From contig JAXMCI010000007.1 in NCBI GenBank assembly GCA_046349435.1, positions 124,001 through 188,000 of the forward strand: a DNA stretch of 64,000 nucleotides, read 5' to 3'. Numbering within the stretch: the first letter of the stretch is position 1; every line of letters starts with the position of its first letter. Positions 1 to 7,989 of this stretch are shown here, in pieces. This stretch comes from JAXMCI01 sp046349435. GTDB lineage: Bacteria; Pseudomonadota; Alphaproteobacteria; Dongiales; Dongiaceae. The notes below the pieces were generated by a model. The model was not told the origin of the DNA. It saw only the letters and a program-made list of their open reading frames with translations, and did not search any database. Position numbers and translations under genes: made by a program.

Positions 1-509
1 CGATCGCCGAGGTCAGCCAGCTGCCCGGCGTGTTCCACCGGCCGGTGCGCGACAACATCCGCTACGCCCGCGAGCGGGCCGGCGAGGCGGAGGTGGTGAG
101 CGCGGCGCGGAGCGCCCACAGCCACGAGTTCATCCTGCGCCGCCCGGCCGGCTACGACACCATCGTCGGCGAGCAGGGCATCAAGCTCTCGGGCGGCGAG
201 CGGCAGCGGCTGGCGATCGCCCGCGCCATCCTGAAGGACGCCCGCATCCTGGTGCTCGACGAGGCGACCAGCTCGCTCGACAGCGAGAGCGAGCACCTCA
301 TCCAGGAGGCGCTGTTCGGGCTGATGCAGGGCCGCACGGTGATCGCCATCGCCCACCGGCTGTCGACCATCACCGGGATGGATCGGATCCTCTATCTCGA
401 ATCCGGCCGGCTTCTGGAGCAGGGCAGCCACCAGGCGCTGCTGCGCCAGGGCGGGCGCTATGCCGAGCTCTGGCGGCGACAGGTCGGCGGCTTCCTCGGC
501 GCCGCCTGA
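1..509 (+). CDS. ABC exporter ATP-binding domain, C-terminal part (5' end outside window)
   Basis: The gene runs in from the left edge. The visible 169 codons are the back half of an ABC exporter nucleotide-binding domain. In order they show a Q-loop (VSQLPGVFHRPVRDN), the signature LSGGERQR, a Walker B strand ending LVLDEATSSLD and the switch histidine in IAHRLST. The 'VFHR..RDNI' stretch after the Q-loop is typical of exporters with fused membrane and ATPase domains (MsbA/lipid A type), so a membrane domain is expected upstream. The stop lies one base from the stop of the convergent pabC-like gene. The substrate cannot be told from this piece. Confidence 0.9.
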   Translation, partial: IAEVSQLPGVFHRPVRDNIRYARERAGEAEVVSAARSAHSHEFILRRPAGYDTIVGEQGIKLSGGERQRLAIARAILKDARILVLDEATSSLDSESEHLIQEALFGLMQGRTVIAIAHRLSTITGMDRILYLESGRLLEQGSHQALLRQGGRYAELWRRQVGGFLGAA

Positions 510-510
510 G

Positions 511-1146
511 TCAGCCGACCAGCCGCGCCGCCATCAGGCCCCGCACCGAGTTGCCGAGCAGCAGCTCGCCCGCTACGGCAATCTCCTCCCGGCTTAGCAC
601 CGCCTCGGCGGTGCACCGCGCGGGATCCTCCAGCAGCGCGCGGCGCAGCGTGCCGGCGAGCAGGCCGCAGGCCAGCGGCGGCGTCACCAGCCCCTCGCCC
701 CGGCGCAGGAACAGCGTCGTCCAGCTGCCCTCGGTGACCTCGCCCCGCTGGTTGAGGAACAGCACCTCGTCGGCCTCGCAGGCCGCCCTGGCGGCGGCGA
801 GCTCCGCCTCGAAGAGCGCCCGGCTCGTCGTCTTGTGGCGCAGCAGCGGGTCGGCGCTGTCGACCCTGGAGCGCGCCCAGGCGACCCGCAGGGGCAGGCG
901 CGGCGGCGTCAGCGCCACATCGGAGAGCTCGACGGCGCCGTCGCGGTGCAGCAGGAGGCGCACGCGCCGCGGCCCGGCGAAGGAGGCGGCGAGATCCCCG
1001 AGCCGCCGCTCGACCGCGGCGGGGTCGCAGGCGAAGCCCAGCGCCGCGGCCGACGCGGCCAGGCGCTCGACGTGCAGCCGCGGCAGCGCGTAGCCCTCGC
1101 CCGGCCGCCAGGCCATTGTCTCGATCAGCTGGAAGCCGGCCGTCAT
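511..1146 (-). CDS. pabC: Class IV PLP aminotransferase, aminodeoxychorismate lyase-like
   Basis: 211 residues, a little short for the class IV aminotransferase fold (branched-chain aminotransferase/4-amino-4-deoxychorismate lyase). The PLP lysine is probably the K of LLRHKTTSRA (near residue 116). The motifs NQRGEVTEGSWTTLFL and LLAGTLRRALL follow, as in PabC proteins. The ATG at 1146 (MTAGFQLIETM) is preferred because the open frame upstream is low-complexity and the family starts close to this motif. It is divergent from folB, with 113 bp between, and opens the cofactor island. p-Aminobenzoate is needed for both folate and methanopterin, so an aminodeoxychorismate lyase role fits. D-amino-acid or branched-chain transaminase activity is the alternative. 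Confidence 0.75.
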   Translation of the reverse strand: MTAGFQLIETMAWRPGEGYALPRLHVERLAASAAALGFACDPAAVERRLGDLAASFAGPRRVRLLLHRDGAVELSDVALTPPRLPLRVAWARSRVDSADPLLRHKTTSRALFEAELAAARAACEADEVLFLNQRGEVTEGSWTTLFLRRGEGLVTPPLACGLLAGTLRRALLEDPARCTAEAVLSREEIAVAGELLLGNSVRGLMAARLVG

Positions 1147-1259
1147 GGACGGCGAGCCGGGGCAACCCGGCCCGCCCCGACCCGTTGATTGCCTGCCCCC
1201 GGCTTTTCCGCCATCATCGCCGGCGAACCCCAGGGGAATGCAGGAGGAGAGAGCGGCGC

Positions 1260-1667
1260 ATGTCGATCGTCCGCGTGCTGGCCGAGCAGATGACCGTGCC
1301 CGAGGACGTCGAGGCCGGCCGCCGCCCTTATCGCATGTTCGTGCGCGACCTCGTGCTGCCGGCGCGCATCGGCGTCTACGCCCACGAGCATCTCGCGCCA
1401 CAGAAGATCCGCATCAACGTCGACCTCCGCGTCACCGAGAATCCAGGCCCCCGCAACGACGACATCGGCAATGTCGTCTCCTACGACACGATCATCGCCG
1501 GCATCAAGGCGATGCTGCAGCGCGGCCACATCAACCTGGTCGAGACGCTGGCCGAGGCCGTCGCCGAGCTCTGCCTCGAGGACATGCGCGTCGTGCTGGC
1601 GCAGGTCCGGGTCGAGAAGCTCGAGCTGGCGGCCGACGGCGTCGGCGTCGAGATCGAGCGGCGGCGC
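1260..1667 (+). CDS. folB: Dihydroneopterin aldolase (FolB-like) domain, read through into the next gene
   Basis: Start ATG at 1260 is preceded by an AGGAGG-rich leader. Residues 24-136 match the dihydroneopterin aldolase fold: YRMFVRDLVLPARIGVYAHEH, then PQKIRINVDL, VVSYDTII, NLVETLAEAVAE and finally VRVEKLEL..GVGVEIERRR. FolB cleaves dihydroneopterin to 6-hydroxymethyl-dihydropterin, the pterin half of folate and H4MPT. The domain ends near 1667, but no stop follows in this frame. The frame runs on through about 31 low-complexity residues into the amino acid kinase start, so in this sequence the two are fused. It is first in a plus-strand set of cofactor genes. Confidence 0.88.
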
Positions 1668-2361
1668 GGCCCGACCGCCCGCCAGCGCCCTGCCGCTGCC
1701 CGATGGCGGCACCCCGGCCTCGAGGTCGGCGCCGCCGCGCGACGCCGCCCCGCCGGCTGCGTCGTCAAGCTGGGCGGCAGCCTGTCGGATGCTGCCGCCC
1801 TGCCCGCCTGGCTCGAGGTCCTCGCCGCGGCAGCCGGCCGGGTCGTGCTGGTGCCGAAGGCCCTTCGCCGACCAGGTTCGCGCGGCGCAGCGCCGCTGGC
1901 GCTTCGGCGACGGGCCGGCGCACCGCATGGCGCTGCTCGCCATGGAGCAGTACGGGGTGATGCTTGCCGCTCTCCACCCGGCGCTGCGGCCGGCCCGCTC
2001 CGGCCGCGAGATCGCCCGGCTGCGGCGCGCCGGCCGCGTGCCGGTCTGGCTGCCCTGCATCATGGCGCTCGGCCGGCCCGAGATTCCCGAGAGCTGGGAC
2101 GTCACCTCCGACAGCCTGGCCGCCTGGCTGGCCGCCCGGATCGGGCTGCGCCGCCTGGTGCTGGTCAAGTCGGCCGCGGTGCCGGAGGACGCGGCGGCCA
2201 CGGCGCTGGTCGAGAGCGGCCTGGTCGATCCCGTCCTGCCGCGGATGCTGCGGGCCGGCCGGGTGGCCGGCTGGTGCATCCACGCCGGTGCCGCGGCCGC
2301 CTTCGCTGCGGCGCTGGCCGACGGCCGGATCGCCGGCACCCGCATCCGGCTCGACGGCTGA
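1668..2361 (+). CDS. mfnE: Amino acid kinase family protein, MfnE-like (frameshifted near 1857)
   Basis: The N-terminal strand CVVKLGGSLSD (from about 1758) is the amino acid kinase nucleotide-binding start. It lies in the folB frame. After VVLVP the frame changes at about 1857, and the rest (GPFADQVRAAQRRW, then HRMALLAMEQYGVML, WDVTSDSLAAWLA, LVLVKSAA and the end at 2361) is in another frame. The break falls where the family has a GGGP loop, so bases appear lost there. In H4MPT-making organisms this family phosphorylates the aminomethylfuran precursor of methanofuran (MfnE), which suits the island. That identity comes from context, not from a diagnostic residue. No independent start codon is evident. 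Confidence 0.72.
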
Positions 2362-2431
2362 CCGCACGCGACCTGCGATGCTATTGTCCGCCCCCTCGCC
2401 CGACGACGCAGCGCAACGGAGCATCGAGACC

Positions 2432-2992
2432 ATGGCGGAGACGATCCGCACGCCGCGCCTGGCCTGGGCGCTGACCGGCTCCGGTCATTTCGTCAGCGAG
2501 AGCCTCGAGCTGATGCGGCGGGTCGCCGACCTCGACCTCTTCGTCAGCAAGGCGGCCGCCGAGGTGGTGCGGATGTACCGCGACGATGTCGGCCGGCTGC
2601 CGCGGAGCGCGCGCATCTACAAGGACACGACGGCGAGCGCCGCACCGGTGGGGCTGTTCTACGAGGGCGTCTACCACACGCTGGTGCTGGGCCCGGCGAC
2701 CTCCAACACCGTCGCCAAATGCGCCTACGGCATCTCCGACAACCTCGCCACCAACGTCTTCGCGCAGGCCGGCAAGTGCCGCGTGCCGATCATCGTCTTC
2801 GCCTGCGACACCAGCCCGGAGCTGGAGAGCCGCGCGCCCGGCGGCATGGTCAAGGTCTTCCCCCGCCGCATCGACCTCGAGAATGTCGAGCGGCTGCGCG
2901 GCTTCGAGGGAACCGAGGTGGTCGAGAGCGTGGCCGGGCTCGAGGACGCGCTGCGCCGGCGCTTCGCATGCCAGAACCTGTCCTTTTCCTGA
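2432..2992 (+). CDS. afpA: Archaeal-type flavoprotein of H4MPT clusters (AfpA/DmrB-like)
   Basis: A 186-residue flavoprotein of the HFCD/DmrB fold. It shows AWALTGSGHF at the start (phosphate-binding loop), VFVSKAA-like strand DLFVSKAAAEVV, the central LGPATSNTVAKCAYGISDNLATN block and the FACDTSPE segment. Relatives reduce dihydromethanopterin (archaeal DmrB) or are required for H4MPT formation in methylotrophs (AfpA), so the last reduction of the cofactor is the likely role. Start ATG 2432 is chosen over the long upstream open frame. Its end overlaps the next start by 25 bp, implying translational coupling. Confidence 0.72.
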   Translation: MAETIRTPRLAWALTGSGHFVSESLELMRRVADLDLFVSKAAAEVVRMYRDDVGRLPRSARIYKDTTASAAPVGLFYEGVYHTLVLGPATSNTVAKCAYGISDNLATNVFAQAGKCRVPIIVFACDTSPELESRAPGGMVKVFPRRIDLENVERLRGFEGTEVVESVAGLEDALRRRFACQNLSFS

Positions 2993-4368
2993 CCGGCCGG
3001 CTGGCCCGGCCGCGGCTGCAGCAGCTGCTGGAACGGCTGCAGCCCGACTTCCCCTGGGAGGTGCGCGACATCGGCGTCAAGGTGGCGGCGCTGATGACCG
3101 GCGACCTCATCCGCCGCCGACTGCAGCGCCCGCTGGGCGCCGCCCGCGTGCTGCTGCCCGGCCGCTTCCGCGGCGACCTTGCCGCGCTGTCCGAGCATTA
3201 CGGCTGTGCCTTCGAGCGCGGCCCCGACGACCTCGCCGACCTGCCCGAGTTCCTCGGCCGCGCCGGCCCGCCGGCCGACCTCTCGCGTACCGACGTGACG
3301 ATCTTCGCCGAGATCGTCGAGGCGCCCGACCTCAAGCTGCCCGCGCTGCTCGCCCGGGCGGAGACGCTGCGCCGCGACGGCGCGGAGGTGATCGACCTCG
3401 GCTGCCTGCCGGACACGCCCTTCCCCGGCCTCGAGACGGCGGTGCGGGCGCTGAAGGAGGCCGGCCACCGGGTCAGCGTCGATTCCGCCGACCCCGGCGA
3501 GCTGCGGCGCGGCGCGGCGGCCGGCGCCGACTACCTGCTCAGCCTCAGCGAGGCGACGCTCGAGATCGCCTTCGAGACCGACGCCGTGCCGGTGCTGGTG
3601 CCGGCCAGCCACGGCGACCTCGACTCGCTGTTGCGCGCCATCGATGCGCTGGAGGCGCGCGGCAAGCCCTATCTCGCCGACCCGATCCTCGACCCCGTCC
3701 ATTTCGGCTTCACCGCCTCGATCGAGCGCTATGCCGAGCTGCGCAGGCGTCGTCCGCAGGCGCCGATCCTGATGGGCACTGGCAACCTGACCGAGCTCAC
3801 CGACGCCGACAGCACCGGCGTCACGGCGCTGCTCATGGGCATCGTCTCCGAGCTGCATGTCGGCGCCGTGCTGGTGGTCCAGGTCAGCCCGCATTGCCGG
3901 CGCGCCGTCGCCGAGGCCGACGCCGCGCGGCGCCTGATGTTCGCCGCCCGCGAAGCCGGCAGCCTGCCGGTCAGGATCAGCCCGGCGCTGCTCTGCCTGC
4001 GCGACCGCAAGCCGCTCGCCGCCACGCCGGCCGAGATCGCGGCGCTCGCCGCCGAGCTCACCGACGAGAACTTCCGCATCGACGTCGCGGCCGACGGAAT
4101 TCATGCCTACAATCGCGGCGGCGACCGGGTGGCGACCGACCCCTTCGCGCTCTATCCGCAGCTCGGGGTCGAGCGGGACGGCAGCCACGCCTTCTATCTC
4201 GGGGTCGAGACGGCGCGCGCCGAGATCGCCTGGCGGCTCGGCAAGCGCTACGTGCAGGACCGGCCGCTCGACTGGGGCTGCGCCGTCGAGGCCGAGCCCG
4301 AGGATCTCGGGCGTCAGGCCGAGCCCGGCACGACGCTGCAGGCGCGGCGGCGGGAGCGCCGGCGATGA
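2968..4368 (+). CDS. Dihydropteroate synthase-like protein of the H4MPT cluster (DUF6513 type)
   Basis: 466 residues beginning MPEPVLFLTGRLA. The N-terminal 130 residues carry the DUF6513-type region (VRDIGVKVAALMT). Then comes a TIM-barrel dihydropteroate-synthase-like part: GAEVIDLGCLPD, VSVDSADPGEL, YLADPILDP and PILMGTGNLTELTDADSTG. The DHPS fold joins a pterin to an aryl amine; here beta-RFA-phosphate rather than free p-aminobenzoate would be the expected partner, though that is inference. ATG 2968 overlaps the flavoprotein gene, and the stop at 4368 overlaps the next start, so it sits in a coupled chain of cofactor genes. Confidence 0.78.
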   Translation: MPEPVLFLTGRLARPRLQQLLERLQPDFPWEVRDIGVKVAALMTGDLIRRRLQRPLGAARVLLPGRFRGDLAALSEHYGCAFERGPDDLADLPEFLGRAGPPADLSRTDVTIFAEIVEAPDLKLPALLARAETLRRDGAEVIDLGCLPDTPFPGLETAVRALKEAGHRVSVDSADPGELRRGAAAGADYLLSLSEATLEIAFETDAVPVLVPASHGDLDSLLRAIDALEARGKPYLADPILDPVHFGFTASIERYAELRRRRPQAPILMGTGNLTELTDADSTGVTALLMGIVSELHVGAVLVVQVSPHCRRAVAEADAARRLMFAAREAGSLPVRISPALLCLRDRKPLAATPAEIAALAAELTDENFRIDVAADGIHAYNRGGDRVATDPFALYPQLGVERDGSHAFYLGVETARAEIAWRLGKRYVQDRPLDWGCAVEAEPEDLGRQAEPGTTLQARRRERRR

Positions 4369-4925
4369 TCCGCGAGACGATCCTCACCACGACCGGCCCG
4401 GGCGGCGCCGTGCATGTCGCGCCGCTCGGGCTGATCGTCGAGGGCGAGCACCTGGTGATCGCGCCCTTCCGGCCGTCGCAGACGCTGGAGAACCTGCGCG
4501 CGGTGCCCTTCGCCGTCGCCAACTACACCGACGACGTGCTGGTCTTCGCCGGCTGCCTGACCGGCCGGCGCGACTGGCCGACGCGGCCGGCCGAGCGCGT
4601 GCCGGGCGCCGTGCTCGACGGCACGCTCGCCCATGCCGAGCTCGCCGTGGTCGAGGTCCGCGAGGACGAGCAGCGCCCGCGCTTCCGCTGCGCCGTGCGG
4701 CACGAGGCGATGCACCGCCCGTTCCGGGGCTTCAACCGCGCCCAGGCGGCGGTGGTCGAGGCCGCCATCCTGGTCAGCCGGCTGCACATGCTGCCCTTCG
4801 ACAAGATCGAGCGCGAGATCGCCTATCTGCGCATCGCGATCGAGAAGACCGCAGGGCCGCGCGAGCGGCAGGCCTGGGACTGGCTGATGGAGCGGGTCGA
4901 CGCTGCCCGGCCGGCGCCGGCATGA
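4365..4925 (+). CDS. DUF447 family protein, H4MPT biosynthesis companion
   Basis: 186 residues starting MIRETILTTTGPGG. DUF447 hallmarks are HVAPLG near the start, PFRPSQTLENL, VANYTDDVLVFA and FNRAQAAVVEAAILVSRLHMLP. The fold resembles flavin reductase/pyridoxamine-oxidase split barrels, and homologues are conserved in methanogens and in bacterial formaldehyde-oxidation clusters (the orf9 group of Methylobacterium). The exact reaction is not established. A flavin-dependent step or a phosphate-ester step in cofactor assembly are options. ATGA overlap at both ends ties it to its neighbours. Confidence 0.78.
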   Translation: MIRETILTTTGPGGAVHVAPLGLIVEGEHLVIAPFRPSQTLENLRAVPFAVANYTDDVLVFAGCLTGRRDWPTRPAERVPGAVLDGTLAHAELAVVEVREDEQRPRFRCAVRHEAMHRPFRGFNRAQAAVVEAAILVSRLHMLPFDKIEREIAYLRIAIEKTAGPRERQAWDWLMERVDAARPAPA

Positions 4926-5505
4926 CCGGCCTGCTCGCCAGCGTCCGCTCCGTCGCCGAGGCGCAGGTCGCGCTCGCCGGCGGGGCCGACATCATCGACC
5001 TCAAGGATCCCGATCACGGTGCGCTGGCCGCGCTGCCGGCCGCCGTCATCGCCGACGCCGTGCGCTGGGCCGGCGGCCGCGTCGCGCTGAGCGCCACAGC
5101 CGGCGACCTGCCGATGCAGCCCGACCTGGTCGGCCGGAGGGTCGGCGCCATCGCCGCGCTCGGCGTCGATCTCGTCAAGATCGCGCTGCTGCCGGAGGGC
5201 GACCGCGCCGGGTGCCTCGCTGCGCTGGCCGGCCTCGCCCGCCGGCGCTGCTGCAGCGCACTGAGCTGTGGCCGTCGCGGATCATCGTGATGACGCTGGC
5301 GCGGGTCGGCAGCGGCGCCGGCCCCGACCTGGAGCGGCTGGCCGCGCTGCAGTCGCGCGCTCCGGACCGGCGGTTCTACGCGGCTGGCGGCGTGCGCGGG
5401 CCGGCGGATCTCGAGGCGCTGCGGCGACAGGGCGCCGCCGGCGTGCTGGTGGCCTCGGCGCTGCATGACGGCCGGCTCCGGCCGGAGGATCTGGCCCGCC
5501 AATGA
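4922..5505 (+). pseudogene. mfnB: MfnB N-terminus joined out of frame to HisA-like C-terminus (chimeric remnant)
   Basis: The first 105 or so codons are the start of (5-formylfuran-3-yl)methyl phosphate synthase: LLASVRSVAEA, GGADIIDLKDPDHGALAAL, LSATAGDL, GVDLVKIALL. The lysine of DLKDP (residue 28) corresponds to the Schiff-base lysine known in MfnB. At about 5240-5260 this ends in an early stop (5290). Another frame then gives RIIVMTLARVGSGAGPD, YAAGGVRGPADLEAL and GVLVASALHDGRL, which is the back half of a HisA/HisF-like barrel found beside mfnB in other H4MPT clusters. The total of 584 bp is less than one full gene, so roughly 700-800 bp of two genes appear missing. The second catalytic lysine of MfnB would lie in the missing part. 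Confidence 0.75.
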
Positions 5506-5507
5506 GA

Positions 5508-5533
5508 AAGGGCGGACCCGACGGCCCGCCCTT
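5508..5533. terminator. Hairpin between convergent mfnB remnant and fae
   Basis: An 8-bp perfect stem (AAGGGCGG/CCGCCCTT) with a 10-nt loop starts just after the plus-strand stop. A second GC hairpin (GGCCGCC, CCT loop, GGCGGCC) lies at 5553-5569, next to the fae stop. On the minus strand the first stem runs into CTTTCTC, a weak T tract. Together they look like a shared end for two converging transcripts. Confidence 0.55.
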
Positions 5534-5578
5534 CCCCGATCGTCTGGCACCTGGCCGCCCCTGGCGGCCGGCGCGGCC

Positions 5579-6085
5579 TCAGGCCGCGAAGGGGTGCTGG
5601 ACCTTGTCCTTCTGCGCCACCATCTCGGCCGCGGTCGGCTTGCCGGACACGGCCCGCTCGATCGCTTCCTTGGTTGCGCGATAGTTGAAGTCCTGGATCT
5701 TCTTGTTGTCCTCGGCCTGCCAGTGGATGAACACGCCGACGCAGATGAAGATGTCGTCGGCCTCGTTCTGCGGGATCGTGCCGTCGGCGACGGAGTCGGC
5801 GACCGCCTTGGCGACCGCGTGCTGCGCCGGGCCGAACATCTGGACAGCCTGCTTGGCGCCCTTGATGGTGACCTTGTTGAAGAGGATGGTGTTCGGCTTG
5901 CAGGCGAGGTTCGGCGCAACCACCGCGAGCAGCGCGGTGAAGCCGTCCTTGTTGTTGGTCAGCGCGTTGCAGAACGCGGTCTCGGCGGCGCTGCCGCGCG
6001 GCCCCATGATGAGATCGATGTGCGCGATCTCGTTGCCGTCGCCGATGAGCGACTCGCCAACCAGAACCTTGTTGATCTTGGCCAT
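5579..6085 (-). CDS. fae: Formaldehyde-activating enzyme
   Basis: Full-length Fae of 168 residues. It condenses formaldehyde with H4MPT to methylene-H4MPT, the entry of the oxidation route. Recognisable blocks are VGESLIGDGNEIAHIDL (with the active-site histidine), GPRGSAAETAF, LLAVVAPNLACKPNT, FNKVTIKGAKQAVQMFGPAQ and FICVGVFIHWQA. The start at 6085 is set by a very strong purine-rich ribosome site (GGGAGGAGGAAAAC) on the minus strand. A 130-bp gap separates it from the CitG-like gene upstream, so it may have its own promoter as well as read-through, suiting a protein needed in large amounts. Confidence 0.97.
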   Translation of the reverse strand: MAKINKVLVGESLIGDGNEIAHIDLIMGPRGSAAETAFCNALTNNKDGFTALLAVVAPNLACKPNTILFNKVTIKGAKQAVQMFGPAQHAVAKAVADSVADGTIPQNEADDIFICVGVFIHWQAEDNKKIQDFNYRATKEAIERAVSGKPTAAEMVAQKDKVQHPFAA

Positions 6086-6215
6086 ATTGTTTTCCTCCTC
6101 CCGGAGCTCTGATGGGTGTCGCTCTCGTGCGACGCGGCGACTGGCCTTCCCCCTACCGGGCAGTGCTGCCCGCGGCGCACCCTAACGGCAAGCGGCGGCG
6201 CACGGCAAGCGCTTG

Positions 6216-7076
6216 TTAAGCGTCGCCATCCCCGGCGCAGAGCCGTCGCGCGAGCAGGCTGGCGACGGTCAGATCGGCGCTGGTTCCGGGATTGATCCCC
6301 TCCGCCTTGAGCGCCGCATCGAGTGTCAGCAGCGCGCCCGAGAGCCGGCCCGGGTCGGGCGCCGCGGCCAGCGCGCCGGCCAGCGGCGCGACGCGGCGTC
6401 GCAGGCGCTCGGCAGCCTCCGGCCCGTACTTGCGGGCGACGTGACTGTCCGGGAAGGCGGCGAGGAAGGCGAGATAGGCGGCCGAGGCCGCCCAGGCCTC
6501 GTCGCCCCAGCGGGCGAGCGCCGCCTCCAGGGCCGGCACGCCGAGGCCGAAGACGTCGGCGTAGCCGCCGGCATATTGCTCGGCGATGCGGTCGCGCCCG
6601 CGCGCCTCGGCCATCGCCTCGCGCAGCCCGACCAGCGCCGGCGCGCGGACGTCGTGCCGTTCGCTGTCGCCGAGCCCGCCCGGCGCCGCCAGGGTGATGG
6701 CCGCGAAGGCCTGCGCGGCGTCCGCCCGGTCGAGCCCGGCCAGCACGCGCTCGACGGCGGGCTGCAGCGGCCCGGTCGGCTCGGCCAGCCGCGCCGCCGC
6801 GAGCGGCGCGGCGAGCAGGACGATGCCCAGATTGGTGTTGCAGCCGGCGACGGCGCGGGTGCGCCGGATCGCCTCGAGGATCCGCTCGCCGACGGTCAGT
6901 CCGGGCGCGGCGATGGCCGGCGCGCTGGCCGCGGCGCTGGCCTCGAAATCGGCGACGCTCATGCCGTGGCCGGCGGCATGGTCGTGCACGTTGCCCGGCT
7001 TCAGCGCCCTGAGCTCCGTCCGGCAGGCCGCCAGATAGGCCCGCCGGACGCGCCCGGCGACCGCCGCCTCAGGCAC
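6216..7076 (-). CDS. Triphosphoribosyl-dephospho-CoA synthase family (CitG/MdcB-like) protein of H4MPT clusters
   Basis: 286 residues, mostly helical. It has the CitG family blocks KPGNVHDHAAGHGMSVADFE, GCNTNLGIVLLAAPLA and LGDSERHDV, plus the late FPDSHVARKYG segment. The family makes the citrate/malonate lyase prosthetic group from ATP and dephospho-CoA, but no lyase genes are present. A homologue is a fixed member of bacterial methanopterin clusters (orf7 group), where a role in cofactor assembly is inferred and the reaction is unknown. A GTG start at 7076 overlapping the preceding stop by 8 bp is preferred to the longer open frame. Confidence 0.78.
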   Translation of the reverse strand: MPEAAVAGRVRRAYLAACRTELRALKPGNVHDHAAGHGMSVADFEASAAASAPAIAAPGLTVGERILEAIRRTRAVAGCNTNLGIVLLAAPLAAARLAEPTGPLQPAVERVLAGLDRADAAQAFAAITLAAPGGLGDSERHDVRAPALVGLREAMAEARGRDRIAEQYAGGYADVFGLGVPALEAALARWGDEAWAASAAYLAFLAAFPDSHVARKYGPEAAERLRRRVAPLAGALAAAPDPGRLSGALLTLDAALKAEGINPGTSADLTVASLLARRLCAGDGDA

Positions 7077-7989
7077 CGACCAGCGGCCGCGCGGCCGTGG
7101 CGAGCCGCGCCAGCAGGTGATCGGCCAGGGCCTGGGCGATGTTGACCGCGTTGACGCGCTGCAGCGCCGCCCAGGCCGGGTTGCTGTTGACCTCGAGCAC
7201 CTGCAGCCGCCCCGCCGCATCGGCGATCAGGTCGACGCCGGCATGGTCGGCGCCGGTCGCCGCGGCCGCCGCGACCGCCAGGGCGGCGAGCGCACCGGTC
7301 GCCGCGACGCCCTCGCAGCGGGCGCCCTGGGCAGCGTTGGTCCGCCAGCTGGTGCCGTGGCGGATCATCGCCGCCACGGCCCGGCCGCCGATCACGAAGA
7401 CCCGCCAGTCGCGCCAGCCATCGCCCGGCGCCGCGACGTAGCGCTGCAGGTAGTAGACGCCCCCGACATCCTCGGCCGGCGGCAGGTCCGCCGCGGTCTC
7501 GACCAGCGCCAGCCCCCGCCCCTGCGAGCCGAACAGCGGCTTCAGCACCAGCGGCCGGCCCGGGCCGGCCTCGCGCGCCACCAGCGCGGCAGCGGCGTCG
7601 CGCGAGGCCACCGTCCAGGTCGGCGGCGTCGCCAGCCCGGCGCGGCCGAGCAGGAAGCTGGTCATCGACTTGTCGACGCAGCGCTCGATCGCCCGCGCGT
7701 CGTTGCTCACCGGCACGCCGGCCTCGCGCAGCGCATGCAGCACGCCGAGCCGCAGCGTCACCTGCTCGAAGCTGCCGCTGGCGACGCTCTTGACCAGGGC
7801 GGCCTCCGGCAGGCCGCCCTCGAAGCCCGGCAGCACGAGGCCGCCATCGGGCGCGAAGCCGCAGCCGGCCAGCGACAGCGTCACCGCGCGCGCACCGCGC
7901 CGCGCGAAGGCCAGCCGCAGCTGCCGCGCATGCCAGTCCGCCCGCTCGACGAAGAGGGCGACGCGCGGCCCGTGCGCCTGATCAGCCAT
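7069..7989 (-). CDS. ATP-grasp ligase, RimK-like, of the H4MPT cluster
   Basis: 306 residues from MADQAHGPRVALFVER. The ATP-grasp features are SNDARAIERCVDKSMTSFLL, RPLVLKPLFGSQGRGLALV (phosphate-binding loop), YYLQRYV, DWRVFVIGGRAVAAMIR, and the metal site DHAGVDLIAD..LQVLEVNSNPAWAALQ. RimK-like enzymes ligate amino acids, and MptN in archaea adds glutamate to H4MPT. A tail-modifying ligase for H4MPT or methanofuran is therefore a reasonable inference (orfY group). Overlaps of 8 bp at both ends show it is in the same operon as mch. Confidence 0.78.
   Translation of the reverse strand: MADQAHGPRVALFVERADWHARQLRLAFARRGARAVTLSLAGCGFAPDGGLVLPGFEGGLPEAALVKSVASGSFEQVTLRLGVLHALREAGVPVSNDARAIERCVDKSMTSFLLGRAGLATPPTWTVASRDAAAALVAREAGPGRPLVLKPLFGSQGRGLALVETAADLPPAEDVGGVYYLQRYVAAPGDGWRDWRVFVIGGRAVAAMIRHGTSWRTNAAQGARCEGVAATGALAALAVAAAAATGADHAGVDLIADAAGRLQVLEVNSNPAWAALQRVNAVNIAQALADHLLARLATAARPLVGA

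Noticed and set aside
458..1165. 235-codon minus-strand frame overlapping pabC
   Set aside because: Frame-shifted reading of the pabC-like gene, low complexity.
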